DNA of 64,000 nucleotides from CAXSEF01 sp964236695 (GCA_964236695.1 CAXSFU010000009.1:17671-81670), one strand, 5' to 3'; numbered from the stretch's first letter, positions 44,173 through 52,984 are shown. Made by a program: numbers and translations. The notes: a model not told the origin generated them from the letters alone.

Positions 44173-44490
44173 TCAGTCCGGGGGGAAGCGCTGCCGGCAG
44201 GCGGAGGCGAGCTCGACGGCGGCGGCCTCGCTCTGGCTGCCGGGCACGACCTGCAGGACGCAGCGCGCGAAGTCGGTCTTGCCAGGGTGGAACGAGCTGG
44301 TCGGGGTCACCAGGAAGCTGCAGGCGTCGCGGATCAGCGACACGGCATAGCGCGAGCGGGTGTCGGCGATGTGGTCCAGCTCGCAGTCGGCCTTCTGCCG
44401 CAGCCGGTCGATCAGCAGCTGCGCGTGCCCGGGGTGCGCCTGGAGCATCAGCGCCGCGGCCGCCGCCATCAGGGTCCTGCCGCCTGCCAT
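44173..44490 (-). CDS. Small secreted Cys-containing protein, unknown function
   Basis: 105 residues with a signal peptide (MAGGRTLMAAAAALMLQAHP, cleavage near GHA). The mature part has four Cys (ADCELD, RDACSFL, ARCVLQ, SACRQRF) that could form two disulfides in the periplasm. GGAGGA precedes ATG 44488-44490. I do not recognise the family. Confidence 0.65.
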   Translation of the reverse strand: MAGGRTLMAAAAALMLQAHPGHAQLLIDRLRQKADCELDHIADTRSRYAVSLIRDACSFLVTPTSSFHPGKTDFARCVLQVVPGSQSEAAAVELASACRQRFPPD

Positions 44491-44609
44491 GGAGTCCCGT
44501 CCTCCGCCTCCGGCGGCGCGGCCCGCAGGGGCGCGGGGCCGGGGGCCGTCGGACGGGCGACTGTAGCCCCGGCGCGGCACGGTTGTCGCCGCTGGCTGCG
44601 GCGCCGGCG

Positions 44610-45014
44610 TCACAGGGCCGAGACGACCTCGCCGCGCAGCTCCTCGATCGCGTCCAGCAGGGTGCGGGTGGTGAACGGCTTGGGCAGGAAGCGCTCGGTC
44701 GCGGCCAGCGGCTTGATCTCGGCGTAGCGGCCGCTGATGTAGATGACCGGAACCTCGGGATGCTGGCGCCGCAGCTCTGCGGCGAAGGCGCGACCGTCCA
44801 TGCCCGCGCCGAGGTTGATGTCCGTCACCACGACGCGCGGCGGCCCATGGTCGACGATGGTGCGCAGGGCGTCCTCGCCGCTGCTCTGCTCGACCGTCGC
44901 GAAGCCGGCCTCGTGCAGCGCCTCCACGAGGCAGACGCGAATCAGGTCGTCGTCGTCGACCAGCAGAACGTCCACCGCACGCGCCTCGCCCCGGACCGGC
45001 AGCCTTTCTCGCAC
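44610..45014 (-). CDS. Single-domain response regulator
   Basis: About 134 residues of receiver domain: VDVLLVDDDDLIRVCLVEAL, the phospho-acceptor in VVVTDINLGAGMDGRAFA, the Ser/Thr position in VIYISGRY and the Lys in FLPKPFTTRTLLDAI. No output domain, so it is a CheY/Fdx-like phosphotransfer partner. No kinase is adjacent. The start is uncertain: GTG 45012-45014 is used, and GTG 45036-45038 is an alternative; neither has a good ribosome site. Confidence 0.8.
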   Translation of the reverse strand: MRERLPVRGEARAVDVLLVDDDDLIRVCLVEALHEAGFATVEQSSGEDALRTIVDHGPPRVVVTDINLGAGMDGRAFAAELRRQHPEVPVIYISGRYAEIKPLAATERFLPKPFTTRTLLDAIEELRGEVVSAL

Positions 45015-45218
45015 ACCGGAGGTCCACAAGGCAGTCACGAGTACGACAGCTTCGTGACCACGCAACGCCCGCGACCGGGCAGGCCGGCCCCGCAGGAGCG
45101 CGGGGTTCCGGCCGCAGCACGGAGCACAGCCATGCCCGCGGGACGGGGCTCGGGTCGCCGCCCGCACCCATGTGGCGTGCGGGACGACGTCCGTTGCGTC
45201 GCGAGGAGAAGACTGCTC

Positions 45219-45512
45219 ATGGCGCAGGCACCCGCATCGGCGGACCGGTTCACCCCGGTCCTGGTCGGCCTGACTGGGTATTACGCCGTCGCCGGCCTCG
45301 CCAGCCTCACCAACCTGGCGGTCGCCGTCTGGGTCATGGCCCTGGTCTACTGCCTGCCGCTCGCAGGGGCCGCCGCGGCGCTCGCCTGGGCCGGGGCACG
45401 GTGGGCACTGGCACGGCGGCGCGGCGCGCCCGCTTCCCGCCTGGGGCCTGCCATCGACCGGCCAGCCCCGGTGTTCTCCGCCAGGTCAGGAAGAAAGCAT
45501 GTTCTTTCTTGA
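45219..45512 (+). CDS. Small two-helix membrane protein ending in a family B repeat
   Basis: 97 residues starting MAQAPASADRFTPVLVGLTG. Two membrane helices (about 12-35 and 38-60) and a basic tail follow. GAGGAG precedes the ATG. The last seven codons (GRKHVLS) and the stop are supplied by the family B repeat at 45490, so the original end was probably lost. No family recognised. Confidence 0.55.
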   Translation: MAQAPASADRFTPVLVGLTGYYAVAGLASLTNLAVAVWVMALVYCLPLAGAAAALAWAGARWALARRRGAPASRLGPAIDRPAPVFSARSGRKHVLS

Positions 45513-45624
45513 AAGAAAGAACCAGAGAACTCTTGCCCAATGGACTCGGAGCCGCTCGCGCGCCCTGAATCTTGTGGGCAAAGTCTTTTTGCTTCTTTTT
45601 CTTCAGAAAAAGAAGATCCTTGCT
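45490..45624 (+). repeat. Family B AT-rich hairpin repeat, copy 5
   Basis: Forward orientation. Its left end overlaps the 3' end of the small membrane-protein gene. Both hairpins are present. Confidence 0.85.
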
Positions 45625-45741
45625 TCCCTGCCTGACGCAACGGGGTCCAGGACAGTTTTTGGGGACGCTGCCGCCACAGGATGACCGTGTCCACCCGGCG
45701 GCCCGCTTGCCCGGCCGGGAAGCCCGTGCGACACGGGCGGG

Positions 45742-46653
45742 ATGACCTCGATCCCGGCCTCGGGCCCCAACGCCTACACGGGCAGCCCGCTCGACCGTGC
45801 GGGCGAGCGTCGGCGCGACGCGGCGTGGCTGGCCGAGCGCCGCCGCGATCCGGCCAGCCGGTTCGTGCCGATGTGGCGCGGCAAGGTGATGCTGCGCGGC
45901 GGCGAGGCGCCGGCGGCCGCCCTGCTGTGCGGCGAGGAGGCGCAGGCGTGCCGCGAGGCGGAGCGCTGGGCGCTGCTGGGCGTGCAGGACGGCGCCGCCG
46001 TGTTCGCCGCCGACCTCGGGCCGGACCACGAGGCGGCGCCGCTGCCGGAGCTGGGGCGGTTTGAGGACCTGCGCGCCGTGGTGTCCGGGCTGGAGGCCGG
46101 CGAGGCCGCGATCCTGGCCCATGCCCGCGGCCTGATGGTGTGGCGCGCCCGCACCCTGTTCTGTGCCGGCTGCGGCGCGCCCACAGCGCCGGAGGAGGGC
46201 GGCACGATGCTGAGCTGCACCCGCTGCGGCACCCACCATTTCCCGAGGACCGACCCCGCCGTCATCATGCTGGTCACGCTCGGCGACCGGGCGCTGCTCG
46301 GCCACGCGCGGCGGTTCGCCGATGCCGCGATGTACTCGACGCTGGCCGGCTTCGTGGAGCCGGGCGAGAGCCTGGAGGAGGCGGTGGCGCGCGAGGTGTT
46401 CGAGGAGGCCGGCGTGCGTGTCGTGCGCGCCCGCTACCACAGCAGCCAGCCCTGGCCGTTCCCGTCCAGCATCATGCTGGGTTTCCACGCCGAAGCCGAG
46501 GGCGAGGCGATCCGCGTCGACGGCGACGAGCTGACCGACGCCCGCTGGTTCACCCGCGCCCAGATCCGCGGCCGCGCCGGCGAGGGCTTCGCGATCCCGC
46601 CGCCCGACAGCATCGCGCGGCGCCTGATCGACGACTGGGTGCAGGCGGGATGA
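45742..46653 (+). CDS. nudC: NAD(+) diphosphatase / mRNA decapping enzyme NudC
   Basis: 303 residues. The zinc ribbon has Cys141, Cys144, Cys159 and Cys162 (FCAGCGAP and SCTRCGTHHF). The Nudix box is GFVEPGESLEEAVAREVFEE, and the NudC-specific SQPWPFP motif follows it. It hydrolyses NADH/NAD to NMN and AMP and removes NAD caps from RNA. The stop overlaps the next gene by ATGA. Confidence 0.95.
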   Translation: MTSIPASGPNAYTGSPLDRAGERRRDAAWLAERRRDPASRFVPMWRGKVMLRGGEAPAAALLCGEEAQACREAERWALLGVQDGAAVFAADLGPDHEAAPLPELGRFEDLRAVVSGLEAGEAAILAHARGLMVWRARTLFCAGCGAPTAPEEGGTMLSCTRCGTHHFPRTDPAVIMLVTLGDRALLGHARRFADAAMYSTLAGFVEPGESLEEAVAREVFEEAGVRVVRARYHSSQPWPFPSSIMLGFHAEAEGEAIRVDGDELTDARWFTRAQIRGRAGEGFAIPPPDSIARRLIDDWVQAG

Positions 46654-46928
46654 GCCTGCGGCCTGCGGCGTGCGCGCTGGCGCTGCTCGCGCTGTCGGGC
46701 TGCGCGGCCCCCATGCGGTCCAGCCCGGCGTGCGAGCGCCAGGTGAACAACGACCCGAAGGTGCAGGCGCTGCAGATGGAGATGCTGGGCAACATCGAGG
46801 GCAACGGACTGCGCCAGGCCAGCCTCGACTCGCTGCGCAGGCAGGCGATGGCGCGCTGCCTGCGGCGCGAGGGCGGCGGGCCGGCGGGGGGCGTGGCGCC
46901 GGCGGCGCTGCAGCCGGGGCGGTTCTGA
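46650..46928 (+). CDS. Small lipoprotein, unknown function
   Basis: 92 residues with a lipoprotein signal: MSLRPAACALALLALSGC, lipobox LSGC, followed by Ala, so outer-membrane sorting is likely. The mature part QVNNDPKVQALQMEMLGNIE is helical and may contact other envelope proteins. Its ATG overlaps the nudC stop (ATGA), so the two are translationally coupled. No family assigned. Confidence 0.75.
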   Translation: MSLRPAACALALLALSGCAAPMRSSPACERQVNNDPKVQALQMEMLGNIEGNGLRQASLDSLRRQAMARCLRREGGGPAGGVAPAALQPGRF

Positions 46929-47063
46929 AGGAAGGCTGGGCTCTGCCCAGACCCGTCAGGGGCGAGCCGCCCCTGGACCCGGCCTCACTTAAAATGGATT
47001 CCAAGGGCCCTGCCTTTGGCGGGGTCCCCTCCTTCAAGCATTGGGGCAGAGCCCCTGGCCTTG
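46929..47063. repeat. Family A repeat, copy 15 (inverted)
   Basis: An inverted copy with the CTTCAAGCATTGGGG variant. It starts right after the lipoprotein stop and abuts the stop of the convergent oxidoreductase gene. Confidence 0.85.
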
Positions 47064-48368
47064 CTATCCTTCCTGCGCCGGCGCCGGCCCCCGCGTGGTG
47101 TCCAGCCCGTCCACCCGCGGCAGCTTCACGATGCCGCCGCCGTCGGCCGCCTGGTAGATCGCCTCGATCACCCGCATGTCCTGCAGGCCTTCCTCGCCCG
47201 GCGTGTGCGGCTCCCGGTCCGCGCGGATCGCCTCGGCGAAGGCGTCCATCTCGGTGGCGAACTGGTTGCGGGGCGCGAAGCGGCGCTGCTCCACGGCGTT
47301 GCTGCGCCCCTGCTTGCGGCCGATCTGGAGCACCAGGTTGTCGTAGCCGAACGCGGGGTCGGCGCCGTACCAGGCGTCGGCGGCCATGATGCGCAGCTCG
47401 CGGTTCTCGTGGGCGCTGTAGTCGCTCAGGCCGGAGGCGAGGATGCCGGACGGGAAGCGCAGGGTGAAGGCGCACACGTCCTCGACCTCGCGGAAGCGGG
47501 GGTCGTCCTTCGGCTGGGTGAGCTGCCCGGTGACCTCGACCGGCTCCTCGCCGGTCAGGTAGCGGAACGCGTTGAGGCAGTACAGCCCGACGTCGGGCAG
47601 CGAGCCGCCGCCGGCCATCGCCCTGATCTGCCGCCACTGGCCGTTGGCGGCGTCGTTCTGGCCGTTGGCGGCCTGGATCAGACGCACGGGACCGAACTCC
47701 TGCGAGCGGGTCATGGCGATGAGCTGGCGGTGCACCGGGTTGTACTGGAGGCGATAGGCGATCATCAGGCGGCGTTTCGCGTCGCGGCAGGCGTCGACCA
47801 TGCGGCTTGCGTCGGCGACCGAGGTGGCCATCGGCTTCTCGCACAGCACGTGCTTGCCGGCCTGCGCCGCGCGCACCGTGAACTCGGCGTGCATCGAGTT
47901 CGGCAGCACGATGTAGACGATGTCGACGTCCGGGTTGTCCTTGAGGCCGTCGAAGCCGGCGTAGTCGTAGAGGTTCCGCTCGTCGACTCCGTGCTGGGCG
48001 GCGATGGCGCGCGCCTTGTCGCGCTCGCCGCTCACCAGGGCGGCAAGGCGCACGTTTTTGCTGTCCGCGAAGCCGGGGATGATCTGCTCCAGCGACAGGT
48101 GGCCGAGCCCGACCACGGCGACGCCGAGACGCCTGGCAGGCGGCTGTCCCTCGGGTGGCGGACCCTGGACCTCGGTGTCGTTGTGCAGGGGCGGCAGGAT
48201 GACCTGGTCGCCCTTCGTGGTGCCGAACAGGGCGGGGGGCTGCTGCGCCGCCGGCTCCACCGACAGTTCCGCCGATGATTCCGCCGCCTGGGCCTGCGCC
48301 ACCAGCCCGAGCCCCGCGAGGCCTGCCGCGGTGCCGCTCACCAGGGCGCGTCGGGTCACGTCGGTCAT
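47064..48368 (-). CDS. Gfo/Idh/MocA family oxidoreductase, exported
   Basis: A 434-residue NAD(P)-dependent sugar oxidoreductase. The N-terminus MTDVTRRALVSGTAAGLAGL with a pair of Arg before a hydrophobic stretch suggests a Tat signal, as in periplasmic glucose-fructose oxidoreductase. Rossmann motif: VAVVGLGHLSLEQI. Conserved CEKPMA gives the catalytic Lys, and GGGSLPDVGLYCLNAFRYLT gives the His-equivalent region (Asp-x-Gly-x-Tyr here). The closest type is glucose-fructose oxidoreductase. AAGGAT precedes the ATG. Confidence 0.88.
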   Translation of the reverse strand: MTDVTRRALVSGTAAGLAGLGLVAQAQAAESSAELSVEPAAQQPPALFGTTKGDQVILPPLHNDTEVQGPPPEGQPPARRLGVAVVGLGHLSLEQIIPGFADSKNVRLAALVSGERDKARAIAAQHGVDERNLYDYAGFDGLKDNPDVDIVYIVLPNSMHAEFTVRAAQAGKHVLCEKPMATSVADASRMVDACRDAKRRLMIAYRLQYNPVHRQLIAMTRSQEFGPVRLIQAANGQNDAANGQWRQIRAMAGGGSLPDVGLYCLNAFRYLTGEEPVEVTGQLTQPKDDPRFREVEDVCAFTLRFPSGILASGLSDYSAHENRELRIMAADAWYGADPAFGYDNLVLQIGRKQGRSNAVEQRRFAPRNQFATEMDAFAEAIRADREPHTPGEEGLQDMRVIEAIYQAADGGGIVKLPRVDGLDTTRGPAPAQEG

Positions 48369-48465
48369 GCTGCGATCCTTGTCGACGCGGCGCGGGCGCC
48401 CGGCCTGCCCGGGCCCCGCGCGGGCCCGAACGCCGCGCACGCCCGGCCTGCCCGCGTCACCCGCT

Positions 48466-49383
48466 TCACGTTGGCATGATCTGCGGCAGGCTCGGCGGCA
48501 CGGGCGGCCAGGCCGGCCCCGGGTGCGGCGGCCGCTCCCCGCCGGCGAGCGCCACGCCGCGGGACTTCGCCCGCGGGTAGACCCCCAGCACCCGCGTCTC
48601 GCGCGAGAAGAACGACAGCTCCTCCAGCGCCAGGCGCAGCGCCGGCTGCTCCGGGTGGCCGTCCACGTCGCACAGGAAGCGGGTCGCGGTGAACTGGCCG
48701 TCGAGCATGTAGCTTTCCAGCCGCGTCATGTTCACGCCGTTGGTGGCAAAACCGCCGAGCGCCTTGAACAGGGCCGCCGGCACGTTGCGCACCCTGAACA
48801 CGAACGTCGTCATCAGCCCGGGGGTGTCCGGCGGCGGGGTGCGCGGCTCGCGGGCGCAGACGTAGAACCGCGTGGTGTTGTGGCTCGCGTCCTCCACGTT
48901 GGCGCGCAGCACGTCGAGGCCGTACAGCTCGGCGGCCAGTCGGGACGCGATCGCCGCGTCCTCGGTGCCGCCGAGGCGCGCCACCAGCTCCGCCGAGCCG
49001 GCGGTGTCGGCCTGCACCACCGCGCGCACGCCCAGTTCCTCGACCAGGCGGCGCACCTGGCCGAGCGCCACGGCATGGCTGTGCACGCGCTTCAGGCCGG
49101 CGAGCGTCGCGCCGCGCGGGGCGAGCAGGCAGTGCTCGACGCGCTGGAAGTGCTCGCCGGTGATGGACAGGCCGCTGTCGGGCAGCAGGGCGTGGATGTC
49201 GGGGACGCGGCCGGCGAGGCTGTTCTCGCAGGCCAGCATGCCCAGCGCCGCGGCGCCGGAGCGCACCGCCTCGATGGCCTGGGCGAAGGTCTCGCACGGC
49301 AGGGTCGGGCGGCCTGGGAAGGCGGTGCGGCAGGCCAGGTCGGAGTAGGCGCCGGGCTGGCCCTGGAAGGCGATCGGGGTCAT
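48466..49383 (-). CDS. pheA: Prephenate dehydratase
   Basis: A 305-residue monofunctional enzyme that converts prephenate to phenylpyruvate for Phe synthesis. Catalytic domain: AFQGQPGAYSDLA, MLACENSLAGRVPDIH and HNTTRFYV (TRF at 171-173). The regulatory ACT domain follows from about 190, including LESYMLDGQFTATRFLCDVD, which should bind Phe for feedback control. The C-terminal 25 residues are Pro-rich and variable. It is downstream of kdsB, a neighbourhood common in alphaproteobacteria. Confidence 0.94.
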   Translation of the reverse strand: MTPIAFQGQPGAYSDLACRTAFPGRPTLPCETFAQAIEAVRSGAAALGMLACENSLAGRVPDIHALLPDSGLSITGEHFQRVEHCLLAPRGATLAGLKRVHSHAVALGQVRRLVEELGVRAVVQADTAGSAELVARLGGTEDAAIASRLAAELYGLDVLRANVEDASHNTTRFYVCAREPRTPPPDTPGLMTTFVFRVRNVPAALFKALGGFATNGVNMTRLESYMLDGQFTATRFLCDVDGHPEQPALRLALEELSFFSRETRVLGVYPRAKSRGVALAGGERPPHPGPAWPPVPPSLPQIMPT

Positions 49384-49399
49384 GCGGAGGGTCCTGGAA

Positions 49400-49530
49400 G
49401 GAAGGCAAGGCCAGGGGCGCTGCCCCTGGACCCCGCCAAGGGAAGCCCCTTGGATGGCTTTTCTTGAGTCAGGGGATCAAAGGGCCTCACGGCCCTTTGC
49501 GGGTCTGGGCAGAGCCCAGCCTTGCTTGCT
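49400..49530. repeat. Family A repeat, copy 16, overlapping kdsB 3' end
   Basis: A full copy between pheA and kdsB (core CTTGAG). Its right end lies inside the kdsB frame. Confidence 0.8.
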
Positions 49531-50250
49531 GACGCTCCTGGCGTGCGCGAGGTCCGCCGGCGTGTCCACCCCGAACGAGGCTTCCTCCACCCGCGCGCAG
49601 CCCACGCGCATCCCGGCCTCCAGAGCGCGGAGCTGCTCCAGGCTCTCGCGCCGCTCCAGCGGGCTTTCCGGCAGCGCCACGAAGCGGTCCAGCGCGGCGC
49701 GGCGCCAGGCGTACAGCCCGATGTGGTGCCACAGCGGCCCCTCGCCCCACGGCACCGCGGCACGCGAGAAGTACAGCGCCGGCGCCGTGGCCTGGCCGTC
49801 GGCGAAGGCGCAGGCGGCCTTGACCACGGAGGGCGCGGCCGCCTCCGCCTCGCTCGCCACCGGCGCCACCAGGGTCGCGAGGTCCACGCCCGGGTCGGCG
49901 AGCGGCAGCAGCACGGCGCGCAGGTGGGCGGGCGGCACCGCCGGCTGGTCGCCCTGCAGGTTGACGACGACGTCGTGCGCGCCGTCCGGGTCGAGCAGGG
50001 CGAGGGCGGCGTGCACCCGGTCGGAGCCGGAGCGCAGCGCGGGGTCGGTGAGCACGGCGCGGCCGCCGGCCTGGTGCACGGCCTCGGCGATCTCCGGCTC
50101 GGCGCAGGCGACGGCCACCGGGCCGATGCCGGCGGCGAGCGCGCGGCGCAGCACGTGGACCACCATCGGCACGCCGTCGATCAGGGCGAGCGGCTTGCCG
50201 GGCAGGCGGGTGGACGCCATGCGCGCGGGGATGACGACGAGGGGGTTCAT
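49477..50250 (-). CDS. kdsB: CMP-KDO synthetase with repeat-encoded tail
   Basis: 257 residues. Activates KDO with CTP for lipopolysaccharide core synthesis. PARMASTRLPGKPL binds the nucleotide, and NLQGDQPAVPP supplies the Mg-binding Asp. HHIGLYAWRRAALDRF and ESLEQLRALEAGM are also diagnostic, and the true domain ends near GVDTPADLAHAR. The final 16 residues (KQGWALPRPAKGREAL) come from a family A repeat. It is divergent from the cytochrome gene. Confidence 0.93.
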   Translation of the reverse strand: MNPLVVIPARMASTRLPGKPLALIDGVPMVVHVLRRALAAGIGPVAVACAEPEIAEAVHQAGGRAVLTDPALRSGSDRVHAALALLDPDGAHDVVVNLQGDQPAVPPAHLRAVLLPLADPGVDLATLVAPVASEAEAAAPSVVKAACAFADGQATAPALYFSRAAVPWGEGPLWHHIGLYAWRRAALDRFVALPESPLERRESLEQLRALEAGMRVGCARVEEASFGVDTPADLAHARSVSKQGWALPRPAKGREAL

Positions 50251-50495
50251 GGCGCACCGTCCTGGCTGGTGGGGGACGCGGGCGGCGCCAGGGCTGCGGG
50301 TGCCGCGGGCCGCTCCTGCGGCGGGCCTGCCAGGTTCGCCGCCGGAGCGGCCGGCGGCGAACCGGGCGGGCGCCGGCTTGATGCCGCCCGGCTTGATGCC
50401 ACAGGGGCTGTTCCGTAAGGTGCGCGCAACCTAGAAGCGCGACCAGGGCGGCGCAACGCTCCGGTCGGCGGACCCAGTCGGAGAGCACGCGGCGC

Positions 50496-51527
50496 ATGTC
50501 AGATCTGGAGTCCAACAAGGCGTTCGCCGCCATCCTGACGGCGGGCATCGCCTTCAGCGTCGCGGGCATCGTCGGCGGCTACGCGGTGCACCCTGTCGAG
50601 CTGAAGAAGACGGTGCTGGACATCAAGGAAGCGGCCCCGGCGGGCGCCGCGGCGCCGGAAGCGCCCAAGCCGCTGGCGCCGATCGGGCCGCTGCTGGTCA
50701 GCGCCGACGCCGGCGCCGGCGAGACCGACACCAAGAAGCTCTGCGTGTCCTGCCACAACTTCAACGAGGGCGGCGCCAACAAGACCGGCCCGGACCTGTA
50801 CGGCGTGCTGGGCCGCCCCGTCGCCAGCCATCCCGGGTTCGACTACTCGACGGCGCTGAAGGGCCACCAGGGCCCGTGGACCTACGCCGAGCTGAACGAG
50901 TGGCTGCACAGCCCGCGCGGCTACGCGCCCGGCACCAAGATGGGCTTCGCGGGCATCGAGAACGACCACGAGCGGGCGGACGTCATCGCCTACCTGCGTT
51001 CGCTCTCGGCCAGCCCGGAGCCGCTGCCGCCGGCCGACGCGGCGCCCGCCGCGGCGACCCCGGCGGCCGCGGCCATGCCCGCTGGGGGGGCCGCCAAGGC
51101 GCCGGACGCGCCGGCGAAGGGCGATCCGGCGGGGATGAAGGCCAACGCCCCGGTCAGGCCCGACGCGCCGGCCTCCGGCGTGACCAGGCCGCAGGCGGCC
51201 CCGGTCAACGGCGCCGCGGGCCAGGCCAACGCGCCGGGGCAGCAGATGACGCAGCCCTCGGCCAACCAGAACATCCCGCAGGCGCTGCAGAGCGAGAGCC
51301 AGCAGAACCCGGCCGCCCACGCCGTCGGCCCCGCCGAGGACACGGTGCCGGCGTCGCAGCAGGCCGGCCATCCCGTCGCCTCGCCCACCCCGGCCTCCAC
51401 CACGACCCCGGTCGGCGTGCCCGACGGCCACGCGAACGCCCAGACTCCCGAGGCCAAGACGGACGGCAGCACCACCCAGCAGACCGACCAGGGCCAGGGC
51501 ACCAACGGCGGCACGCCCGGCAAGTAG
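50496..51527 (+). CDS. Membrane-anchored cytochrome c with disordered tail
   Basis: 343 residues. An N-terminal membrane anchor (about 9-30) is followed by a class I cytochrome c domain: heme site CVSCH (83-87) and Met149 ligand (PGTKMGF), with GPDLYGVLGRPVA between them. This matches the CycM-type cytochrome c encoded beside kdsB in alphaproteobacteria, which passes electrons from the bc1 complex to oxidase. Residues about 172-343 are a long Ala/Pro/Gln/Thr-rich tail, much longer than usual, probably disordered in the periplasm. It is followed after 6 bp by hisN. Confidence 0.9.
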   Translation: MSDLESNKAFAAILTAGIAFSVAGIVGGYAVHPVELKKTVLDIKEAAPAGAAAPEAPKPLAPIGPLLVSADAGAGETDTKKLCVSCHNFNEGGANKTGPDLYGVLGRPVASHPGFDYSTALKGHQGPWTYAELNEWLHSPRGYAPGTKMGFAGIENDHERADVIAYLRSLSASPEPLPPADAAPAAATPAAAAMPAGGAAKAPDAPAKGDPAGMKANAPVRPDAPASGVTRPQAAPVNGAAGQANAPGQQMTQPSANQNIPQALQSESQQNPAAHAVGPAEDTVPASQQAGHPVASPTPASTTTPVGVPDGHANAQTPEAKTDGSTTQQTDQGQGTNGGTPGK

Positions 51528-51533
51528 CCGGCG

Positions 51534-52316
51534 GTGGACGGCCTCGACGCGCTGGTCGCCACGGCGGAAGCGGCGGCCGACGCGGCGGGCGCGGTGCTGC
51601 GGCCGTTCTTCCGCTCCGGCCTCGGCGCCGACCTCAAGGGCGACCTGTCCCCCGTCACTCTCGCCGACCGAACGGCCGAGCGCGTCATGCGCGCCGTCCT
51701 CGGCGAGCGGTGCCCGGCGTTCGGCCTCCTCGGCGAGGAGTTCGGGCTGGAGCGGGGCGAGGCGCGCCTGCGCTGGGTGATCGACCCGATCGACGGCACC
51801 CGCGCCTTTCTCACCGGCCGGCCGGTGTTCGGCACCCTGGTCGCCCTGCTCGACGGCGACGTGCCGGTGCTCGGCGTCATCGACCAGCCCGTCACCGGCG
51901 AGCGCTGGATCGGCGCCGGCGGCCGCACCCGGTTCCGCGGGCCGTTCGGCGGGCAGGCGGGGACGCGGCGCTGCGGCACGCTGGGCAGCGCGGAGCTGTC
52001 GTGCACCGCGCCGGACATCTTCGCCCCCGGCGACCGGGCCGGGTTCGCCAGGCTGCAGGCCGCGGTGGCGCGCACCAGCTGGGGCGGGGACTGCTACGCC
52101 TACGGGCTGCTGGCGCTGGGGCAGGTCGACGTGATCGCGGAAGCGACGCTCAAGGTGTGGGACTGGGCGGCGCTGCTGCCGGTGGTCGAGGGCGCGGGCG
52201 GGCGCATGACCGGGTGGCACGGCGAGGCCCTGCGGCCGGACTGCGACGGGCGGGTGCTGGCGGTGGGCGACGCCGCGCTGCTGGGGGCGGCGGTGGCAGC
52301 GTTGGGTGGGGCGTAG
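51534..52316 (+). CDS. hisN: Histidinol-phosphatase (IMPase fold)
   Basis: 260 residues from a GTG. Metal-binding motifs LLGEEFG, WVIDPIDGTRAF and VWDWAALLPVVEGAGG match the HisN type that removes phosphate from histidinol phosphate in His synthesis, more closely than general inositol monophosphatase. The alphaproteobacterial setting next to the cytochrome c/kdsB block supports this. Six bases separate it from the cytochrome gene, so they are likely co-transcribed. Confidence 0.88.
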   Translation: MDGLDALVATAEAAADAAGAVLRPFFRSGLGADLKGDLSPVTLADRTAERVMRAVLGERCPAFGLLGEEFGLERGEARLRWVIDPIDGTRAFLTGRPVFGTLVALLDGDVPVLGVIDQPVTGERWIGAGGRTRFRGPFGGQAGTRRCGTLGSAELSCTAPDIFAPGDRAGFARLQAAVARTSWGGDCYAYGLLALGQVDVIAEATLKVWDWAALLPVVEGAGGRMTGWHGEALRPDCDGRVLAVGDAALLGAAVAALGGA

Positions 52317-52440
52317 GCAAGCAAGGCTGGGCTCTGCCCAGACCCGCAAAGGGCCGTGAGGCCCTTTGATCCCTTGACTCAGGGAAGGCATCTCAGGCGC
52401 CCGGCCTTTGGCGGAGTTCGGAGCAGAACCTCGGCCTGCT
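52317..52440. repeat. Family A repeat, copy 17 (variant)
   Basis: An inverted variant with ACCCGCAAAGGGCCGTGAGGCCCTTTG replacing the usual middle, and a degenerate end. It starts right after the hisN stop. Confidence 0.7.
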
Positions 52441-52524
52441 GTCACGCCAGGGTTGCTCCTGCCCCGCTTCTGCGTTTCCGGCTGGCGGCCTATGTTTGCG
52501 GCCAGGAAGCATCGGGGGACGGCG

Positions 52525-52803
52525 ATGGACGTGGCGGATTTCGCGGCCGGGCTGGCGCGCGACGGATACGACGACACGGAGACCAAGAGCGTGGCGCCGG
52601 GGCAGGTCGTGCCGGACCACGCGCACGGCTTCGACCTGCGCGCGCTGGTGCTCGACGGGGCAATGACGATCGAGGTGGGTGGCGCCGCGACCACCTACCG
52701 AGTCGGCGAGGTGTTCACGATGGCGGACGGCCGCGAGCACAGCGAGACGGTGGGGCCGGACGGCGTGCGGTTCCTGGTGGGACGGCGGCGGGCTGCCGCC
52801 TGA
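52525..52803 (+). CDS. Cupin-domain protein
   Basis: 92 residues. A small beta-barrel with cupin-like VVPDHAHGFDLRALVLDG (two His of a metal site) and YRVGEVFTMADGREHSETVG (Glu and His). Probably binds a metal and a small ligand; role unknown. GGGGGA precedes ATG 52525. An upstream in-frame ATG at 52492 is less well placed. Confidence 0.78.
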   Translation: MDVADFAAGLARDGYDDTETKSVAPGQVVPDHAHGFDLRALVLDGAMTIEVGGAATTYRVGEVFTMADGREHSETVGPDGVRFLVGRRRAAA

Positions 52804-52806
52804 GCA

Positions 52807-52984
52807 GAAAGCAAGGCTGGGCTCTGCCCAGACCCGCCAGGCGGAGGTGGCCAAGGGTTCCGACGATCCGCCTGGATCGTTGGAAAGGCCACCGGAGGGA
52901 GCCGCTCCTGGACCGGCTTGACCGAGGGAGGCAGGTCCAGGGGCGCTGCCCCTGGCGGGTCCAGGGCAGAGCCCTGGCCTTGCC
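52807..52984. repeat. Family A repeat, copy 18, with hairpin cassette
   Basis: An inverted copy holding the third example of the cassette, at about 52846-52893. It lies between the convergent cupin gene and folD and abuts the folD stop. Confidence 0.85.

Noticed and set aside
45334..47844. An 836-codon minus-strand open frame opposite nudC and the lipoprotein gene
   Set aside because: It crosses several real genes and repeats in a frame with no recognisable domain.
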